Shown here piece by piece: positions 1-8,201 of a stretch of DNA of 25,112 nucleotides. A model generated the notes under the pieces. It was not told the DNA's origin. It saw only the letters and a program-made list of their open reading frames with translations, and ran no database searches. The position numbers and the translations under genes are program-made. Position 1 is the stretch's first letter, and the number at the start of each line of letters is the position of its first letter. Origin of the DNA: Sedimentisphaerales bacterium (lineage in GTDB: Bacteria; Planctomycetota; Phycisphaerae; Sedimentisphaerales; SG8-4); NCBI GenBank assembly GCA_016928975.1, contig JAFGJR010000013.1, forward strand, positions 1 through 25,112, given 5' to 3'.

Positions 1-105
1 GAGGACTTCGAAGACGAGGACGTCGAGGAGGACGAAGACGGGGATGAGGATGAAGACGAGGATGAGGATGACGATGAGGATGAGGACGACGACAAGGATT
101 GGTGA
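1..105 (+). CDS. C-terminal tail of an acidic protein (5'-truncated)
   Basis: The window opens inside a reading frame that runs in frame 1 to a TGA at 103-105. The visible 34 residues are almost only Asp and Glu with a final KDW. Runs of GAG/GAC/GAT codons make it a low-complexity DNA stretch. Acidic tails of this kind occur on histone-like proteins, RNA polymerase delta-type subunits, chaperones and some ribosome-associated proteins, so no function can be assigned. The codon-phase bias and clean stop favour a real tail, but the coding start and the folded part lie outside the window. Confidence 0.6.
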   Translation, partial: EDFEDEDVEEDEDGDEDEDEDEDDDEDEDDDKDW

Positions 106-347
106 CGTGTAGTCCCGACGGCCTCCCCTTTGTCCCGCAGAAAGACCTGCATACGTTGAGACCAACGTGCATGAAACGATTGCAGCAGCACGGGTCGCCT
201 CCCGGTCAGTTGCTCCGTCCCATAGGGCAACCACGATTGTTGCGGCGCTGACGACGGCGTGCGCACAGGGTATATGCCCTCACGGCCGCCGACCATCTGT
301 GGGCGACGAGGACGCGCCGAAAAGGCAGTTGAAGAAGTGAGAAGGCA
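106..347. other. Intergenic region, nothing clear
   Basis: This gap lies between the acidic gene end and the cold-shock terminator. A 6-bp inverted repeat (ACGTTG, loop AGAC, CAACGT) lies at 153-168, about 50 nt after the acidic gene stop. It has no T-run behind it, so it is at best a weak transcript end. I see no reading frame with a credible start and ribosome site. Confidence 0.4.
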
Positions 348-375
348 AAGGGCCCCGCATCAAACCGGGGCCCTT
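348..375 (-). terminator. Rho-independent terminator of the cold-shock gene
   Basis: A perfect 10-bp inverted repeat (AAGGGCCCCG / CGGGGCCCTT) with an 8-nt loop lies 26 nt after the stop of the minus-strand cold-shock gene. On the minus strand the stem is followed by a modestly T-rich stretch (tgccttctcacttcttc). The GC-rich stem and position make it a good terminator despite the imperfect U-tract. Confidence 0.8.
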
Positions 376-400
376 CGTGTTTGAAATGCGCGATTGCCTC

Positions 401-604
401 TCAGCACGGGCGAACGTCGGTTGCCTCCTGGCCTTTTCGACCCGGTGCCGGAGTATATTCCACCGCCTGACCTTCCTGAAGAGACTTGAACCCGTCCCCG
501 GCGATCTTGGAGTGATGGACGAACAGATCTTCGCCGCCGTCATCCGGCGTGATGAAGCCAAAGCCCTTCTTCTCGTTGAACCACTTGACTCTTCCTTTTG
601 CCAC
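401..604 (-). CDS. Cold-shock domain protein (CspA family)
   Basis: This 67-residue protein is a single cold-shock domain, an OB-fold that binds single-stranded RNA/DNA and acts as an RNA chaperone in the cytoplasm. Visible marks are the WFN start of strand 1 (residues 8-10), RNP1 KGFGFI at 13-18, RNP2-like LFVHH at 27-31, and the EGQ-VEY turn near 44-50. Length is normal for the family. The start is a GTG at 604-602; an AAGGAGAA ribosome site sits about 9 nt upstream, and longer in-frame or out-of-frame alternatives lack such a site. It is monocistronic: a strong promoter and about 100 nt of leader precede it and a hairpin terminator follows. The Cys at the very C-terminus, where Leu is usual, is a small oddity. 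Confidence 0.95.
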   Translation of the reverse strand: MAKGRVKWFNEKKGFGFITPDDGGEDLFVHHSKIAGDGFKSLQEGQAVEYTPAPGRKGQEATDVRPC

Positions 605-709
605 CTTATCTTCTCCTTGGACCCGCAGAGTCCATACAACACTTTCCCTCAGTTCTCGATCAGGGGTATCCTCCGAGGGAGGTAAGTATACTCCTTAACA
701 TCTTGGAGG

Positions 710-738
710 ATTATACCTGCCGCCAAGCGTCAAGTCAA
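710..738 (-). promoter_or_regulatory. Sigma-70-type promoter of the cold-shock gene
   Basis: On the minus strand TTGACT (738-733), a 17-nt spacer and a perfect TATAAT (715-710) form a near-consensus housekeeping promoter. The predicted transcript start near 703 gives a leader of about 100 nt before the GTG. Long structured leaders are characteristic of cold-shock mRNAs. Confidence 0.8.
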
Positions 739-881
739 ACAATCTTGCCGTGCTGCCGGTCGCCCGCTGCGCGGCGACCACCCCGGACCGACAGCGGAGC
801 GCAAGGCATTGTCCACGCGGTGGTGAAGCGCAGACGATCCCACGCGCGACAGAACATAGCGTCGCTATCTGCTACGACACA

Positions 882-1100
882 CTACGCCTTGGCCTTGAAG
901 CAATCGCCTCGCCAGCAGCACTGCGTCCACGGGCAACTCCCGTTCGACCGGCCATAGCATGGCGAGAATCCCTCCGCCTCCTGGATCGCGTGGACTAACT
1001 CGAGTTTCTTCATCTTCCCGGTGTTGATCCCCAGGGCTTTCGCCTTGATCTTGATCTCAGACACCGTCATTGTCCTGGAACCTGTCTCCATCATAGGCAT
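882..1100 (-). CDS. Small SAP/Rho-N-like protein with C-terminal cysteine cluster
   Basis: This is a 72-residue protein. Residues about 12-44 (TVSEIKIKAKALGIN...KLELVHAIQEAEG) fit the helix-extended-loop-helix pattern of SAP / Rho N-terminal domains, which bind nucleic acid. The C-terminal third carries Cys48, Cys56, Cys61, Cys62 and Cys67 with two Trp residues, suggesting a metal-binding knuckle. I chose the start at 1100 because AAGGAGAA lies 7 nt upstream; the frame stays open upstream to 1391, but that part is Arg/Gly-rich and looks non-coding. Function is unknown; a small DNA- or RNA-associated protein is the most that can be said. It stands alone, transcribed away from the glycosidase operon. 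Confidence 0.75.
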   Translation of the reverse strand: MPMMETGSRTMTVSEIKIKAKALGINTGKMKKLELVHAIQEAEGFSPCYGRSNGSCPWTQCCWRGDCFKAKA

Positions 1101-1430
1101 GCTCGTTCTCCTTTTCTTGCCGGGCCGGGTCACTGCCCGAACCCGATTCCCTGATGCGTCCCTCACCCCCACGGGTCTGGCGCACCCTTTTCTTCGGCCG
1201 GAAATGTCCGAATTCACCAGTCGGTTTTTCTGCAAATGCCCGGATTTCACGCGCCTGTTCCCTTCCATGAAGGCGGTTTCTCTCCCTGGGGCCAGTGTTT
1301 TCTCGGGCCTGCCCGAGCCTGCGGGCATACGGTGACGAACACCAGCATGCCCTGGGCAACCCTGTTTTTCTATTGCCGTCCACACGACCATGTGGTAGTA
1401 GCATCATGAATGGTTTTATCGGAGATAGCT
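1101..1430. other. Divergent intergenic region with inverted repeats
   Basis: These 330 bases separate the minus-strand SAP-like gene from the plus-strand glycosidase operon and must contain both promoters, but no near-consensus promoter stands out. A perfect 7-bp inverted repeat (CTCGGGC / GCCCGAG, 2-nt gap) lies at 1302-1317 and a smaller one (CCACA / TGTGG) at 1380-1395. A weak plus-strand candidate is TTGCCG at 1374 with TAGTAG 17 nt later. Either inverted repeat could be an operator for the polysaccharide operon, but this is a guess from position. Confidence 0.35.
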
Positions 1431-4037
1431 ATGAGATCAGGATCAGACCGAAGAGCTGCATCGCAGGCCTGCAACGCATCGTTCAGTCTCTCCGTTATTG
1501 CCGTCGTCTTGTCCGGCTTCGCCTGCCCGGCTCACAGCCAGGACTTCGTGCCTTTCGTCATCCCCGCACGCGTCAGCCCTGAACTGTCGATCTGGGTGGC
1601 GAGCCACGATCCAATCAAGACCGACTCAGACCGACTCGCTGCGACCGATCACTTCTATCGCAGGAACGCGCCAGTGCGCATTTGGGGGGTGAACCTATGC
1701 TTTGGCGCGAACTTCCCCACGCATGAAGATGCCCCCTATGTCGCCCAACGGCTCGCGGCGGCCGGGGTCAACGCGATCCGATGTCACCATCTCGACACCT
1801 CCCGGTGGCCAAATGGGATCTGGAATGCGATCGACGGCAGGACGATTGAGCCCCAAGCCCTCGACAGGCTCGATTACTTCATCAATGAGCTGGCCAGCCG
1901 GGGTATCTGGGTGAACCTCAACCTGCACGTCGGACGCAGCCACAGCCAGTATCTCGGTGCGCCGACGACAAACAGCGACTACGACAAGATCTCCGGCATC
2001 TTCACGCCCGCTCTGATCAGTGCTCAGAAGCAGTATGCACGGGATCTGTTGACCCACGTCAATCCCTATCGCGGCGTGCGATACGCAGACGACCCGGCCA
2101 TCGCGTTTGTCGAAATCACCAACGAGGACAGCTTCTTCATGTGGAACGGGGACGACACCCTGCGGACGCTTCCCCGCTACTACGGCCAGATCCTGCGTGA
2201 CAAGTATAACGACTGGCTGCGGTCCCGCTACGGCTCTGACGAAGCCCTTCGGGCCGCATGGGCCCAGGACACACAACCATTGGGCGCCAACATGCTCCAG
2301 AACGGCACGTTCACCCAGTGGAACAAGGGCATCCCGAGGTACTGGAATCTCGAACAGCATGAGGGCTGTCAGGCGTCCCTGTCTCAGCCACGCAGCGTGC
2401 GATCGGACGCCATGCAGGTGAAGATCAGCAAGGCGGACGCCGTCGAGTGGCATTTGCAGTTCAACCAGAGTGGATTGGCAGTCATCGAGGGGCAGTATTA
2501 CACACTTTCCTTCGAAGCATCGAGCGAGAGACCCCGCAAGATCACCGCGTACGTGGGTCAGGCCCACGACCCCTGGGGCAACCTCGGCGTCAGTCGCACG
2601 GTGGACATGGGCGACGCCTGGCGGAAATTCAACTTCGGGTTTGTGGCGTCCGCCAGCGACGGTAATGCCCGAGTCAGCTTCTCGTTCAGCGGCGATTCGA
2701 CGACGTTCAATCTCTCTCGCGTCGAGCTGCGCCCCGGTGGACAGACTGTTCTGGCCGAGGGCGAGTCTCTTGCCCTCGGTAACGTGGGACTGTTTCAGGA
2801 AAGCGAAAGTCAGCGACGCATCCTGGATCGAATGGTGTTTCTGGCCGAGACGGAGAAGGCCTATTTTGACAGTATGCGGTCCTATATCCGCACCGATCTG
2901 GGCTGCAGCGCTCTGGTCACCGGCACGATCGTCTTCGGGCCGCTGGGCCTGTACGCACAGAGTGACATGGACTACATCGACAGCCATTCGTATTGGCAGC
3001 ACCCGACGTTCCCCGGCCGGCCCTGGGACCCGGCGGACTGGCTCATCGAGCAGAAGCCGATGACAGACTATCCAGAGCAAGCCACGCTGTTCCGGATTGC
3101 CGCCGAGCGGCTGGCAGGCAAGCCCTTCACGCTTAGCGAGTACAACCACCCCGCCCCGCTGGACGCCCAGGCCGAGTGCGTGCCCATGATCGCCTCATTT
3201 GCCGCCGCTCAGGATTGGGACGGCATCTGGCTCTTCGACTACTCCGGCTCCGCCAACGCCTGGAGCCGTGAGACCATGAGTGGCTTCTTCGATATCGACA
3301 CCAACCCGGGCAAGTGGGGCTTCATGCGAGCCGGCGCAGCCATGTTCCGCGACTCGTGCGTCAGCCCATTGAATAGCTTCACCCGGCTCAGCCTCACGGA
3401 GGGCAGCGATGTGCTATCCCAGTTGGCCGCTCTGCACCTCAAGCACGGCAGTGATATGCTGGGAGCCGTCGGCGTGTCTCGAGAGGCCATGCTCACCGGT
3501 AGGCATGTGGCGGCATTGAACGGTGAGGGCGAACGCGGTGATATCGCCGGTCCGGGCGCCGCGATCTCCTGGACGGTCGAGAACGGCAAGGGGATGTACG
3601 CCGTGCAAAGCGGAGCGGCATGGATCTACGTGGGTCATGCGGAGCGATTCTCACAGGTGAGCGGCGGGAGGATCACAGTCGCGGCGCCCGAGTTCGTCGC
3701 GCTGACAGTGACCGGCCTTGACGGCGACCCGTCGACGCTGTTGGAAAACCATACGAAGATCCTCGTTACTGTCTGCGGCCGGTGCGAAAACATCGGCATG
3801 CAATTCTCACCGGACCGCCGGACCGTCGGGAGGAATTGGGGGACAGCGCCGGTGCAGATCGAGGCGGTTCGTGGCAGCGTGATTCTGCCGCAAGGTCGCT
3901 GGACATGTCATGCTTTGGCGCCGGATGGCTCATCGAGTGAATCGGTGCCGATCGTCTACGATGCCGATCGAGGTACCCTGACACTCTCGCCCGGCTACGG
4001 GACAATGTGGTATCTGCTCGAACAGAATCGCAGGTAG
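1431..4037 (+). CDS. Secreted clan GH-A glycoside hydrolase with internal CBM-like module
   Basis: This 868-residue exported protein has a signal peptide (basic start, hydrophobic core SLSVIAVVLSGFA, likely cleavage after AHS). Residues about 60-275 form the first half of a (beta/alpha)8 barrel: RIWGVNL, GVNAIRCHH and FVEITNED, where Glu232 is the expected acid/base. Residues about 283-435 resemble a CBM4/9-type beta-sandwich (NMLQNGTFTQW... to LSRVELRPGG). The barrel resumes, and TLSEYNHP supplies the expected nucleophile Glu570. A beta-rich C-terminal part follows. The start at 1431 has GGAG 6 nt upstream, unlike the ATG at 1410. It is 44 bp ahead of the GH50-like gene, so the two are probably one operon acting outside the cytoplasm on the same polysaccharide. 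The exact GH family and substrate cannot be fixed by eye. Confidence 0.85.
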   Translation: MRSGSDRRAASQACNASFSLSVIAVVLSGFACPAHSQDFVPFVIPARVSPELSIWVASHDPIKTDSDRLAATDHFYRRNAPVRIWGVNLCFGANFPTHEDAPYVAQRLAAAGVNAIRCHHLDTSRWPNGIWNAIDGRTIEPQALDRLDYFINELASRGIWVNLNLHVGRSHSQYLGAPTTNSDYDKISGIFTPALISAQKQYARDLLTHVNPYRGVRYADDPAIAFVEITNEDSFFMWNGDDTLRTLPRYYGQILRDKYNDWLRSRYGSDEALRAAWAQDTQPLGANMLQNGTFTQWNKGIPRYWNLEQHEGCQASLSQPRSVRSDAMQVKISKADAVEWHLQFNQSGLAVIEGQYYTLSFEASSERPRKITAYVGQAHDPWGNLGVSRTVDMGDAWRKFNFGFVASASDGNARVSFSFSGDSTTFNLSRVELRPGGQTVLAEGESLALGNVGLFQESESQRRILDRMVFLAETEKAYFDSMRSYIRTDLGCSALVTGTIVFGPLGLYAQSDMDYIDSHSYWQHPTFPGRPWDPADWLIEQKPMTDYPEQATLFRIAAERLAGKPFTLSEYNHPAPLDAQAECVPMIASFAAAQDWDGIWLFDYSGSANAWSRETMSGFFDIDTNPGKWGFMRAGAAMFRDSCVSPLNSFTRLSLTEGSDVLSQLAALHLKHGSDMLGAVGVSREAMLTGRHVAALNGEGERGDIAGPGAAISWTVENGKGMYAVQSGAAWIYVGHAERFSQVSGGRITVAAPEFVALTVTGLDGDPSTLLENHTKILVTVCGRCENIGMQFSPDRRTVGRNWGTAPVQIEAVRGSVILPQGRWTCHALAPDGSSSESVPIVYDADRGTLTLSPGYGTMWYLLEQNRR

Positions 4038-4081
4038 AACCGCCCCGTGGGCGGAGACTCCATCTTTGTAAGGACGGACCA

Positions 4082-6172
4082 ATGGGAAGTGCTCTTGTCG
4101 AGCGTATGAACGTCCCGATTCTGGCTCTCCTGCTGTGCGCACGTGTGCTCCTCGCAGGACAGACTGTTGAGCCGCGAACACTCTTTGCTTTCCAACCGGG
4201 TTTCGACGCACGTGCCGTGGAGACCAGCGACGCAAAGACCATGGTCACGGACGCCGGTGCGCTGCGCGTCGAGACGGGACACAAAGCCCAGTGGCCGGGC
4301 GTCACGCTCAAGGCGCCGCAGGGCAGGTGGGACCTGTCCGCGTACGAGTACATCTCGCTTGATGCTGCAAATCGCGGCAGCAGCAAGGTGACCGTGCACT
4401 GCCGCGTGGACAATCCAGGGGCCGACGGAACGAACCATTGCGTGACGGACCAGGTGTCTGTGGACCCCGGCACATCCGGAACGCTGAAGGTGCGCATCTT
4501 CCCTGTTCCGTGGAGGCTGGACGAGCCCCTGGAGCTGGTCGCCATGCGTGCCAACCCCGTCCACCAGGGCAAGATCGACACGGCCAACGTCACTCAACTC
4601 GTCATCTTCGTGAGCCAGCCGAAGGAAGACTATGTCTTCGAGATCGATGACGTGCGAGCGGGTGGCCAGGTGCAAGTCGTGGATGCCTCGACGTTCCTGC
4701 CGTTCATCGACGACCTCGGCCAGTCCGCACACAGGGACTGGCCCGGCAAAACGCACTCCGTCGAGGAATTGGTCGCACACGGCAAGGCCGAGGAGATGGA
4801 TCTACAGGCACACCCCCGACCGCAAAGCTGGGACAAGTACGGCGGCTGGATCGGCGGACCGAAGCTACGGGGCACAGGGTTCTTCCGGGTCGAAAAATAC
4901 CGCGGCAAATGGTGGCTTATCGATCCAACGGGCCGGCTGTTCTGGTCGCACGGAATCGACTGCGTCCGAGGCGGAAACTCAACGCCGATCACGGGACGCG
5001 AGCGATACTTCCGCAACCTGCCTGCGCAGGACTCGCCATTCGCCAGGTTTTATGCCACCGCCAACTGGGCTCCCGTAGGCTACTACAAGGACCATCTGCC
5101 GTACAGGACGTATGATCTGGGCCGTGCCAATCTCCTGCGTAAGTACGGCGAGGATTTTGAGGAAGCGTTTGCGGATGTCACGCACCGACGGTTCGAAAGC
5201 TGGGGCATCAACACGATCGCCAACTGGTCCGACGAGCAGATCTACCTGATGCGCCGCACGCCCTATGTGGGAACGATCAGCTTCGAGGCCAAGAAGCTCG
5301 AAGGTTCCGAAGGCTACTGGGGCAAGTTCTACGACGTCTTCGATCCCAGTTTCGAAGCGAGACTTCGGGAGCGTCTCGAACGGGAGAAGGGACAGATTGC
5401 CGACGATCCCTGGTGCATCGGCTATTTCGTCCACAACGAGCTATCCTGGGGCGACGACATCTCGCTGGCCGTGGCCACACTCGTCTCCCCGCCGGACCAG
5501 ACCGCCAAGAGGGTGTTCGTCAACGATCTGAAGGCCAAGTACGACGCCATCGAGGAGCTCAACGCCGTGTGGGGAACCCACCACGAATCCTGGGACGCCC
5601 TGCTCCGGAGTCAGCAGGCGCCGGACAAGACCAGGGCCAGAGAGGACCTGGAGGCGTTCTACACCAAAACGGCAGAGACCTACTTCGGCACGATCCGCCG
5701 GGAGCTCAAGAAGGTCGCCCCCAGTCAGCTCTACATGGGCTGCCGATTCGCCTGGGTCAGCGACCGGGCCGCTCGTGCCGCAATCAAGTTCTGCGACGTC
5801 ATCAGCTATAATCGCTACAACTACAGCGTCGAGGATCTCCGACTTCCCGACGGCGCGGACCTGCCCGTGATCATCGGGGAGTTCCACTTCGGCGCGCTCG
5901 ATCGAGGCATGTTCCACACCGGTCTTCGCAGCACGGACAACCAGCAGGACCGGGCCGACAAGTACGCCGCCTATGTGCGCGGCGCCCTGCGCAACCGCCA
6001 CATCATCGGGACCCACTGGTTCCAGTACCAGGACCAGCCGACCACCGGTCGCGGCGACGGGGAGAACTACCAGATCGGCTTCATCGACATCTGCGACCGC
6101 CCCTATCCCGAGATCGTTCAAGCCGCCCGCGAGATCGGACGCTCCATGTACGACTACCGCATCGAGAACTGA
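4082..6172 (+). CDS. Secreted GH50 beta-agarase-like glycoside hydrolase
   Basis: This 696-residue protein resembles GH50 agarases, which cleave beta-1,4 linkages of agarose. After a signal peptide (NVPILALLLCARVLLAG) comes a CBM-like beta-sandwich (about 45-195), then a clan GH-A barrel. Its start has the family-typical phrases GYW/GGWIGGPKL, FFRVEKYRGKWWLIDP and FWSHGIDCV. HNE at 451-453 gives the acid/base Glu453, and IIGEFHFGALDRG gives the nucleophile Glu600. Length matches two-domain GH50 enzymes. The start at 4082 follows AAGGA by 7 nt; an internal ATG at 4106 is possible. It is the second gene of the operon starting at 1431 and ends at a strong terminator. Agar or a related galactan is the likely substrate, but GH50 membership rests on motif memory and not on a search. 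Confidence 0.85.
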   Translation: MGSALVERMNVPILALLLCARVLLAGQTVEPRTLFAFQPGFDARAVETSDAKTMVTDAGALRVETGHKAQWPGVTLKAPQGRWDLSAYEYISLDAANRGSSKVTVHCRVDNPGADGTNHCVTDQVSVDPGTSGTLKVRIFPVPWRLDEPLELVAMRANPVHQGKIDTANVTQLVIFVSQPKEDYVFEIDDVRAGGQVQVVDASTFLPFIDDLGQSAHRDWPGKTHSVEELVAHGKAEEMDLQAHPRPQSWDKYGGWIGGPKLRGTGFFRVEKYRGKWWLIDPTGRLFWSHGIDCVRGGNSTPITGRERYFRNLPAQDSPFARFYATANWAPVGYYKDHLPYRTYDLGRANLLRKYGEDFEEAFADVTHRRFESWGINTIANWSDEQIYLMRRTPYVGTISFEAKKLEGSEGYWGKFYDVFDPSFEARLRERLEREKGQIADDPWCIGYFVHNELSWGDDISLAVATLVSPPDQTAKRVFVNDLKAKYDAIEELNAVWGTHHESWDALLRSQQAPDKTRAREDLEAFYTKTAETYFGTIRRELKKVAPSQLYMGCRFAWVSDRAARAAIKFCDVISYNRYNYSVEDLRLPDGADLPVIIGEFHFGALDRGMFHTGLRSTDNQQDRADKYAAYVRGALRNRHIIGTHWFQYQDQPTTGRGDGENYQIGFIDICDRPYPEIVQAAREIGRSMYDYRIEN

Positions 6173-6176
6173 AAAC

Positions 6177-6212
6177 AACAGGGCTGTGAGCGTCCTGCCC
6201 ACAGCCCTGTTT
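6177..6212. terminator. Bidirectional terminator between convergent genes
   Basis: A perfect 12-bp inverted repeat (AACAGGGCTGTG / CACAGCCCTGTT) with an 11-nt loop begins 5 nt after the GH50-like stop. T-rich flanks exist in both directions (TGTTTGAT on plus, GTTGTTTTC on minus), so it can end the glycosidase operon and the convergent minus-strand secreted-protein gene. Confidence 0.9.
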
Positions 6213-6283
6213 GATCCAACGTACGTCTCTTGCCCGCCCGAGACGCTCACCGTCATCCGGCCACAGGTGAGCCAATTGCCGTT

Positions 6284-7885
6284 CTAATGCGCGGGGACGA
6301 TGGTAATCTCGTCCGTGCCGATGATTGGCACGCCGGTATACGTCGTCCCAGTGACCGTGCCGTAGCCGTCCTGCAACTCAGACGGATCGAGGTTTTCCGT
6401 CTCCACATGCAGAACAAGGTCGAGCAGGCCGTCGGCATTCACATCCTGGTTATTGGCCATAAAACGGTTACCCTTGCCTCGCACAGCCACTCCAGCCCCG
6501 GCCAAGCTCACAGTGGCAGGGTCTACCGTCATAGCGTCAAAACCAGCCGTCGAGAGAATGGCTACGGGGACTACGCCGTTCGAACCGAGGTTGATACTGT
6601 TCGGATAGCTCCCTGGCTTGATATCTATGAGGACATCCTTCGGGTTGACCACAACGGTCACGTCGGCCGAAGAAGTCCCCCCCTTGCCGTCGCTGATCGT
6701 GTATGAGAAGGCGTCCTGCCCTGTAAACCACGTGTTCGGCGTGTAGGTCACCGTACCATCCGCATTCAGGGCCGCACTGCCACTTGCTGGCTGCCCGACA
6801 CCTGTGACAGTCAGTGCATCGCCATCGTCATCATGATCGTTGTTCAGCACACAGATCGTAATCGCCTGGCCCACTTCAGTCTGGGCCGCATCGGGTGCAG
6901 CTACTGGAGGACGATTGATCGTGACGGTCACCGTGGCTGTGGCCGTATTGCCATGCCCGTCGCTGATCGTGTAGGTGAAGGTATCTATCCCATAGGCATC
7001 CATGTTAGGCGTGTAAGTCAGTGAGGACCCGGCTATCGCCACTGTACCCTTAGACCCCTGCGTGCATGAAGTCAAGCTCAGGGGATCACCTTCAGGATCG
7101 GAATCATTCGCCAGCACATCGACGGTTACCGCCGCATTCATCTGTGTCGGCGCGCTGTCATCAGCCGCGATCGGAGCAGCATTTGTGGTGTACTTGAAGT
7201 TGAGGGCGAAATACTCATCTGCATCCAGCGTCCTTCCCCAGGGAGCAGTAAACGTACCGGAGGTGTATATATCCGTATAGTTGACAGACTTGTAGTAGCA
7301 CGTGTAGTTCTGCAACTCGATGTCGTCCACCTGGTGCGCGGTGAGCGTCTGGGCCTTTTCCGGGGAGTGATAGAACAGATCGGTATTGCCCTGCCCATAG
7401 AGATCACCCACTCTCATGCCGGTCCAGACACCGATGATAAGTCGATCGTACGTTAGGTCATTCGGGGTCATCATAAGGGACTCGCCAACGGATACATACA
7501 CATAGTGGTTCTCCACGGTGCCTCCGGGACCGATACTCAGCGGGCCTCGCAACAGATCTAGTCCACCTCCCGCAGACGGCCTTCTTACGCCCCAGATGCC
7601 CATCGTGTGGGTGACATTCAATCCGTCATCCACAAGATTACCGGGGGGGCCGTGCATCGCGAAGAGCCCTATGTGTGTGATCGTCATTGCCTTGGTAACA
7701 AAGAATCTCCAGCCGAAGACACGCCCGTCGACGACCGAGGGATCTCCTGGCGTCGCCGGAACGATGGACGCCGACAAGGGAAGAGCAGGATTCACCGTCG
7801 CCGCCACATCGGCCCAGGTGTAACTGCCCCACCCAGCGAGCATTACAAGCACCGTCAACCCTATACTCCACCTTTTCATTCTCAT
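6284..7885 (-). CDS. Secreted multidomain protein with cadherin-like repeats (paralog A)
   Basis: This 533-residue exported protein has a signal peptide of about 25 residues (cleavage after TWA). Residues 53-232 form the N-domain shared with the gene at 8265-9908: FGWRFFV-K-MTITHIGL, THTMGIW, HYVYV and PWGRTLDADEYFALNFKY. Residues 237-324 and 326-414 are tandem cadherin/VCBS-like repeats (VLANDSDPEGDPL, LTYTPN, DTFTYTISDGHGN). The tail 417-533 begins DIKPGSYPNSINLGSNGVVPVAIL and has a calcium-loop-like DVNADGLLD. It is probably an extracellular or cell-surface structural or adhesive protein; no enzyme motif is seen and there is no PEP-CTERM or LPXTG-like end. The start at 7885 has AGGAG 8 nt upstream; the frame continues upstream to 7978 but that overlaps a regulatory leader. 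Confidence 0.85.
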   Translation of the reverse strand: MRMKRWSIGLTVLVMLAGWGSYTWADVAATVNPALPLSASIVPATPGDPSVVDGRVFGWRFFVTKAMTITHIGLFAMHGPPGNLVDDGLNVTHTMGIWGVRRPSAGGGLDLLRGPLSIGPGGTVENHYVYVSVGESLMMTPNDLTYDRLIIGVWTGMRVGDLYGQGNTDLFYHSPEKAQTLTAHQVDDIELQNYTCYYKSVNYTDIYTSGTFTAPWGRTLDADEYFALNFKYTTNAAPIAADDSAPTQMNAAVTVDVLANDSDPEGDPLSLTSCTQGSKGTVAIAGSSLTYTPNMDAYGIDTFTYTISDGHGNTATATVTVTINRPPVAAPDAAQTEVGQAITICVLNNDHDDDGDALTVTGVGQPASGSAALNADGTVTYTPNTWFTGQDAFSYTISDGKGGTSSADVTVVVNPKDVLIDIKPGSYPNSINLGSNGVVPVAILSTAGFDAMTVDPATVSLAGAGVAVRGKGNRFMANNQDVNADGLLDLVLHVETENLDPSELQDGYGTVTGTTYTGVPIIGTDEITIVPAH

Positions 7886-8116
7886 ACTCTTTGCTCCTGC
7901 CCTGATTGGGCACAGTATTTGCATCGCATAATAGATCCAAAGAAGCCGTTCTTGGCAGCGATATCCTGTGTCACACACCTATGGCGGCCTTGGGCGGGCG
8001 TTGAACAGCGGTTCGTACCACACAGTCCTTCTCCTGAACGACCAATCAACTTGGCACCTCTCCGTTGCGGACCCCTCATCCCGGGGACTGAACTGCCGGT
8101 CCGATATCGCATCTGC
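7886..8116 (-). promoter_or_regulatory. Structured 5' leader A with upstream ORF
   Basis: This leader is about 230 nt and precedes paralog A. On the minus strand, in order: GCAGATGCGATATCGGACC (8116-8098), which ends in the 5' arm of hairpin H1 (CGGACC 8103-8098 with GGTCCG 8073-8068, 24-nt loop). H2 follows (CCAA 8054-8051 with TTGG 8045-8042). H3 follows (GTTC 8039-8036 with GGAC 8028-8025), with AGGAG in its loop, and then the short ORF at 8023-7979. The same elements occur in the same order and spacing before paralog B. Between the short ORF and the main start, TGCC about 20 nt past the stop could pair with GGCA next to the main ribosome site, but this is weak. Confidence 0.65.
7979..8023 (-). 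CDS. Upstream ORF A, 14-residue leader peptide ending RPRPP
   Basis: A GTG at 8023-8021 lies 7 nt after AGGAG (8035-8031) and opens a 14-codon frame ending in TAG. The product reads MWYEPLFNARPRPP. The homologous position upstream of the second paralog encodes a peptide of identical length with the same Pro5, Asn8 and RPRPP ending. Codons within the shared Arg-Pro pair differ synonymously (CGC-CCA here, CGT-CCC there), as expected for selection on the peptide. It ends 93 nt before the main start codon. Pro-Pro before a stop is a slow context for ribosomes, so an arrest or attenuation role is plausible but inferred. Confidence 0.7.
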   Translation of the reverse strand: MWYEPLFNARPRPP

Positions 8117-8122
8117 CCAGCC

Positions 8123-8151
8123 TTATCGGCCGAACCAAGTCAAACTCTTTA
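8123..8151 (-). promoter_or_regulatory. Sigma-28-like promoter of paralog A
   Basis: On the minus strand GCCGATAA (8130-8123) is an exact match to the sigma-28 (FliA) -10 consensus, preceded by TAAAG (8151-8147) with 16 nt between. The E. coli consensus TAAAGTTT-N11-GCCGATAA would place 14 nt there, so the spacing is 2 nt long. The same TAAAG-N16-GCCGATAA occurs before paralog B. An alternative reading is that GGCCGATA pairs with TATCGGACC downstream as an RNA stem. Confidence 0.5.
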
Positions 8152-8201
8152 GTGCCATTATCGCGACCGGCATACACGGCCCACCGGTGACCCTGGTGTG
8201 G

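Noticed and set aside
1..105. GAG/GAC/GAT-rich stretch as a possible simple-sequence repeat
   Set aside because: It keeps one reading frame to a stop and ends in a non-repetitive KDW, so an acidic protein tail explains it better.
660..701. 13-codon open frame in the cold-shock leader (ATG at 701)
   Set aside because: It starts at about the predicted transcript 5' end, has no ribosome site and no comparator; likely chance.
1695..3149. 484-residue minus-strand open frame
   Set aside because: Antisense to the GH-A hydrolase, no recognisable motif or ribosome site; explained by third-position GC bias.
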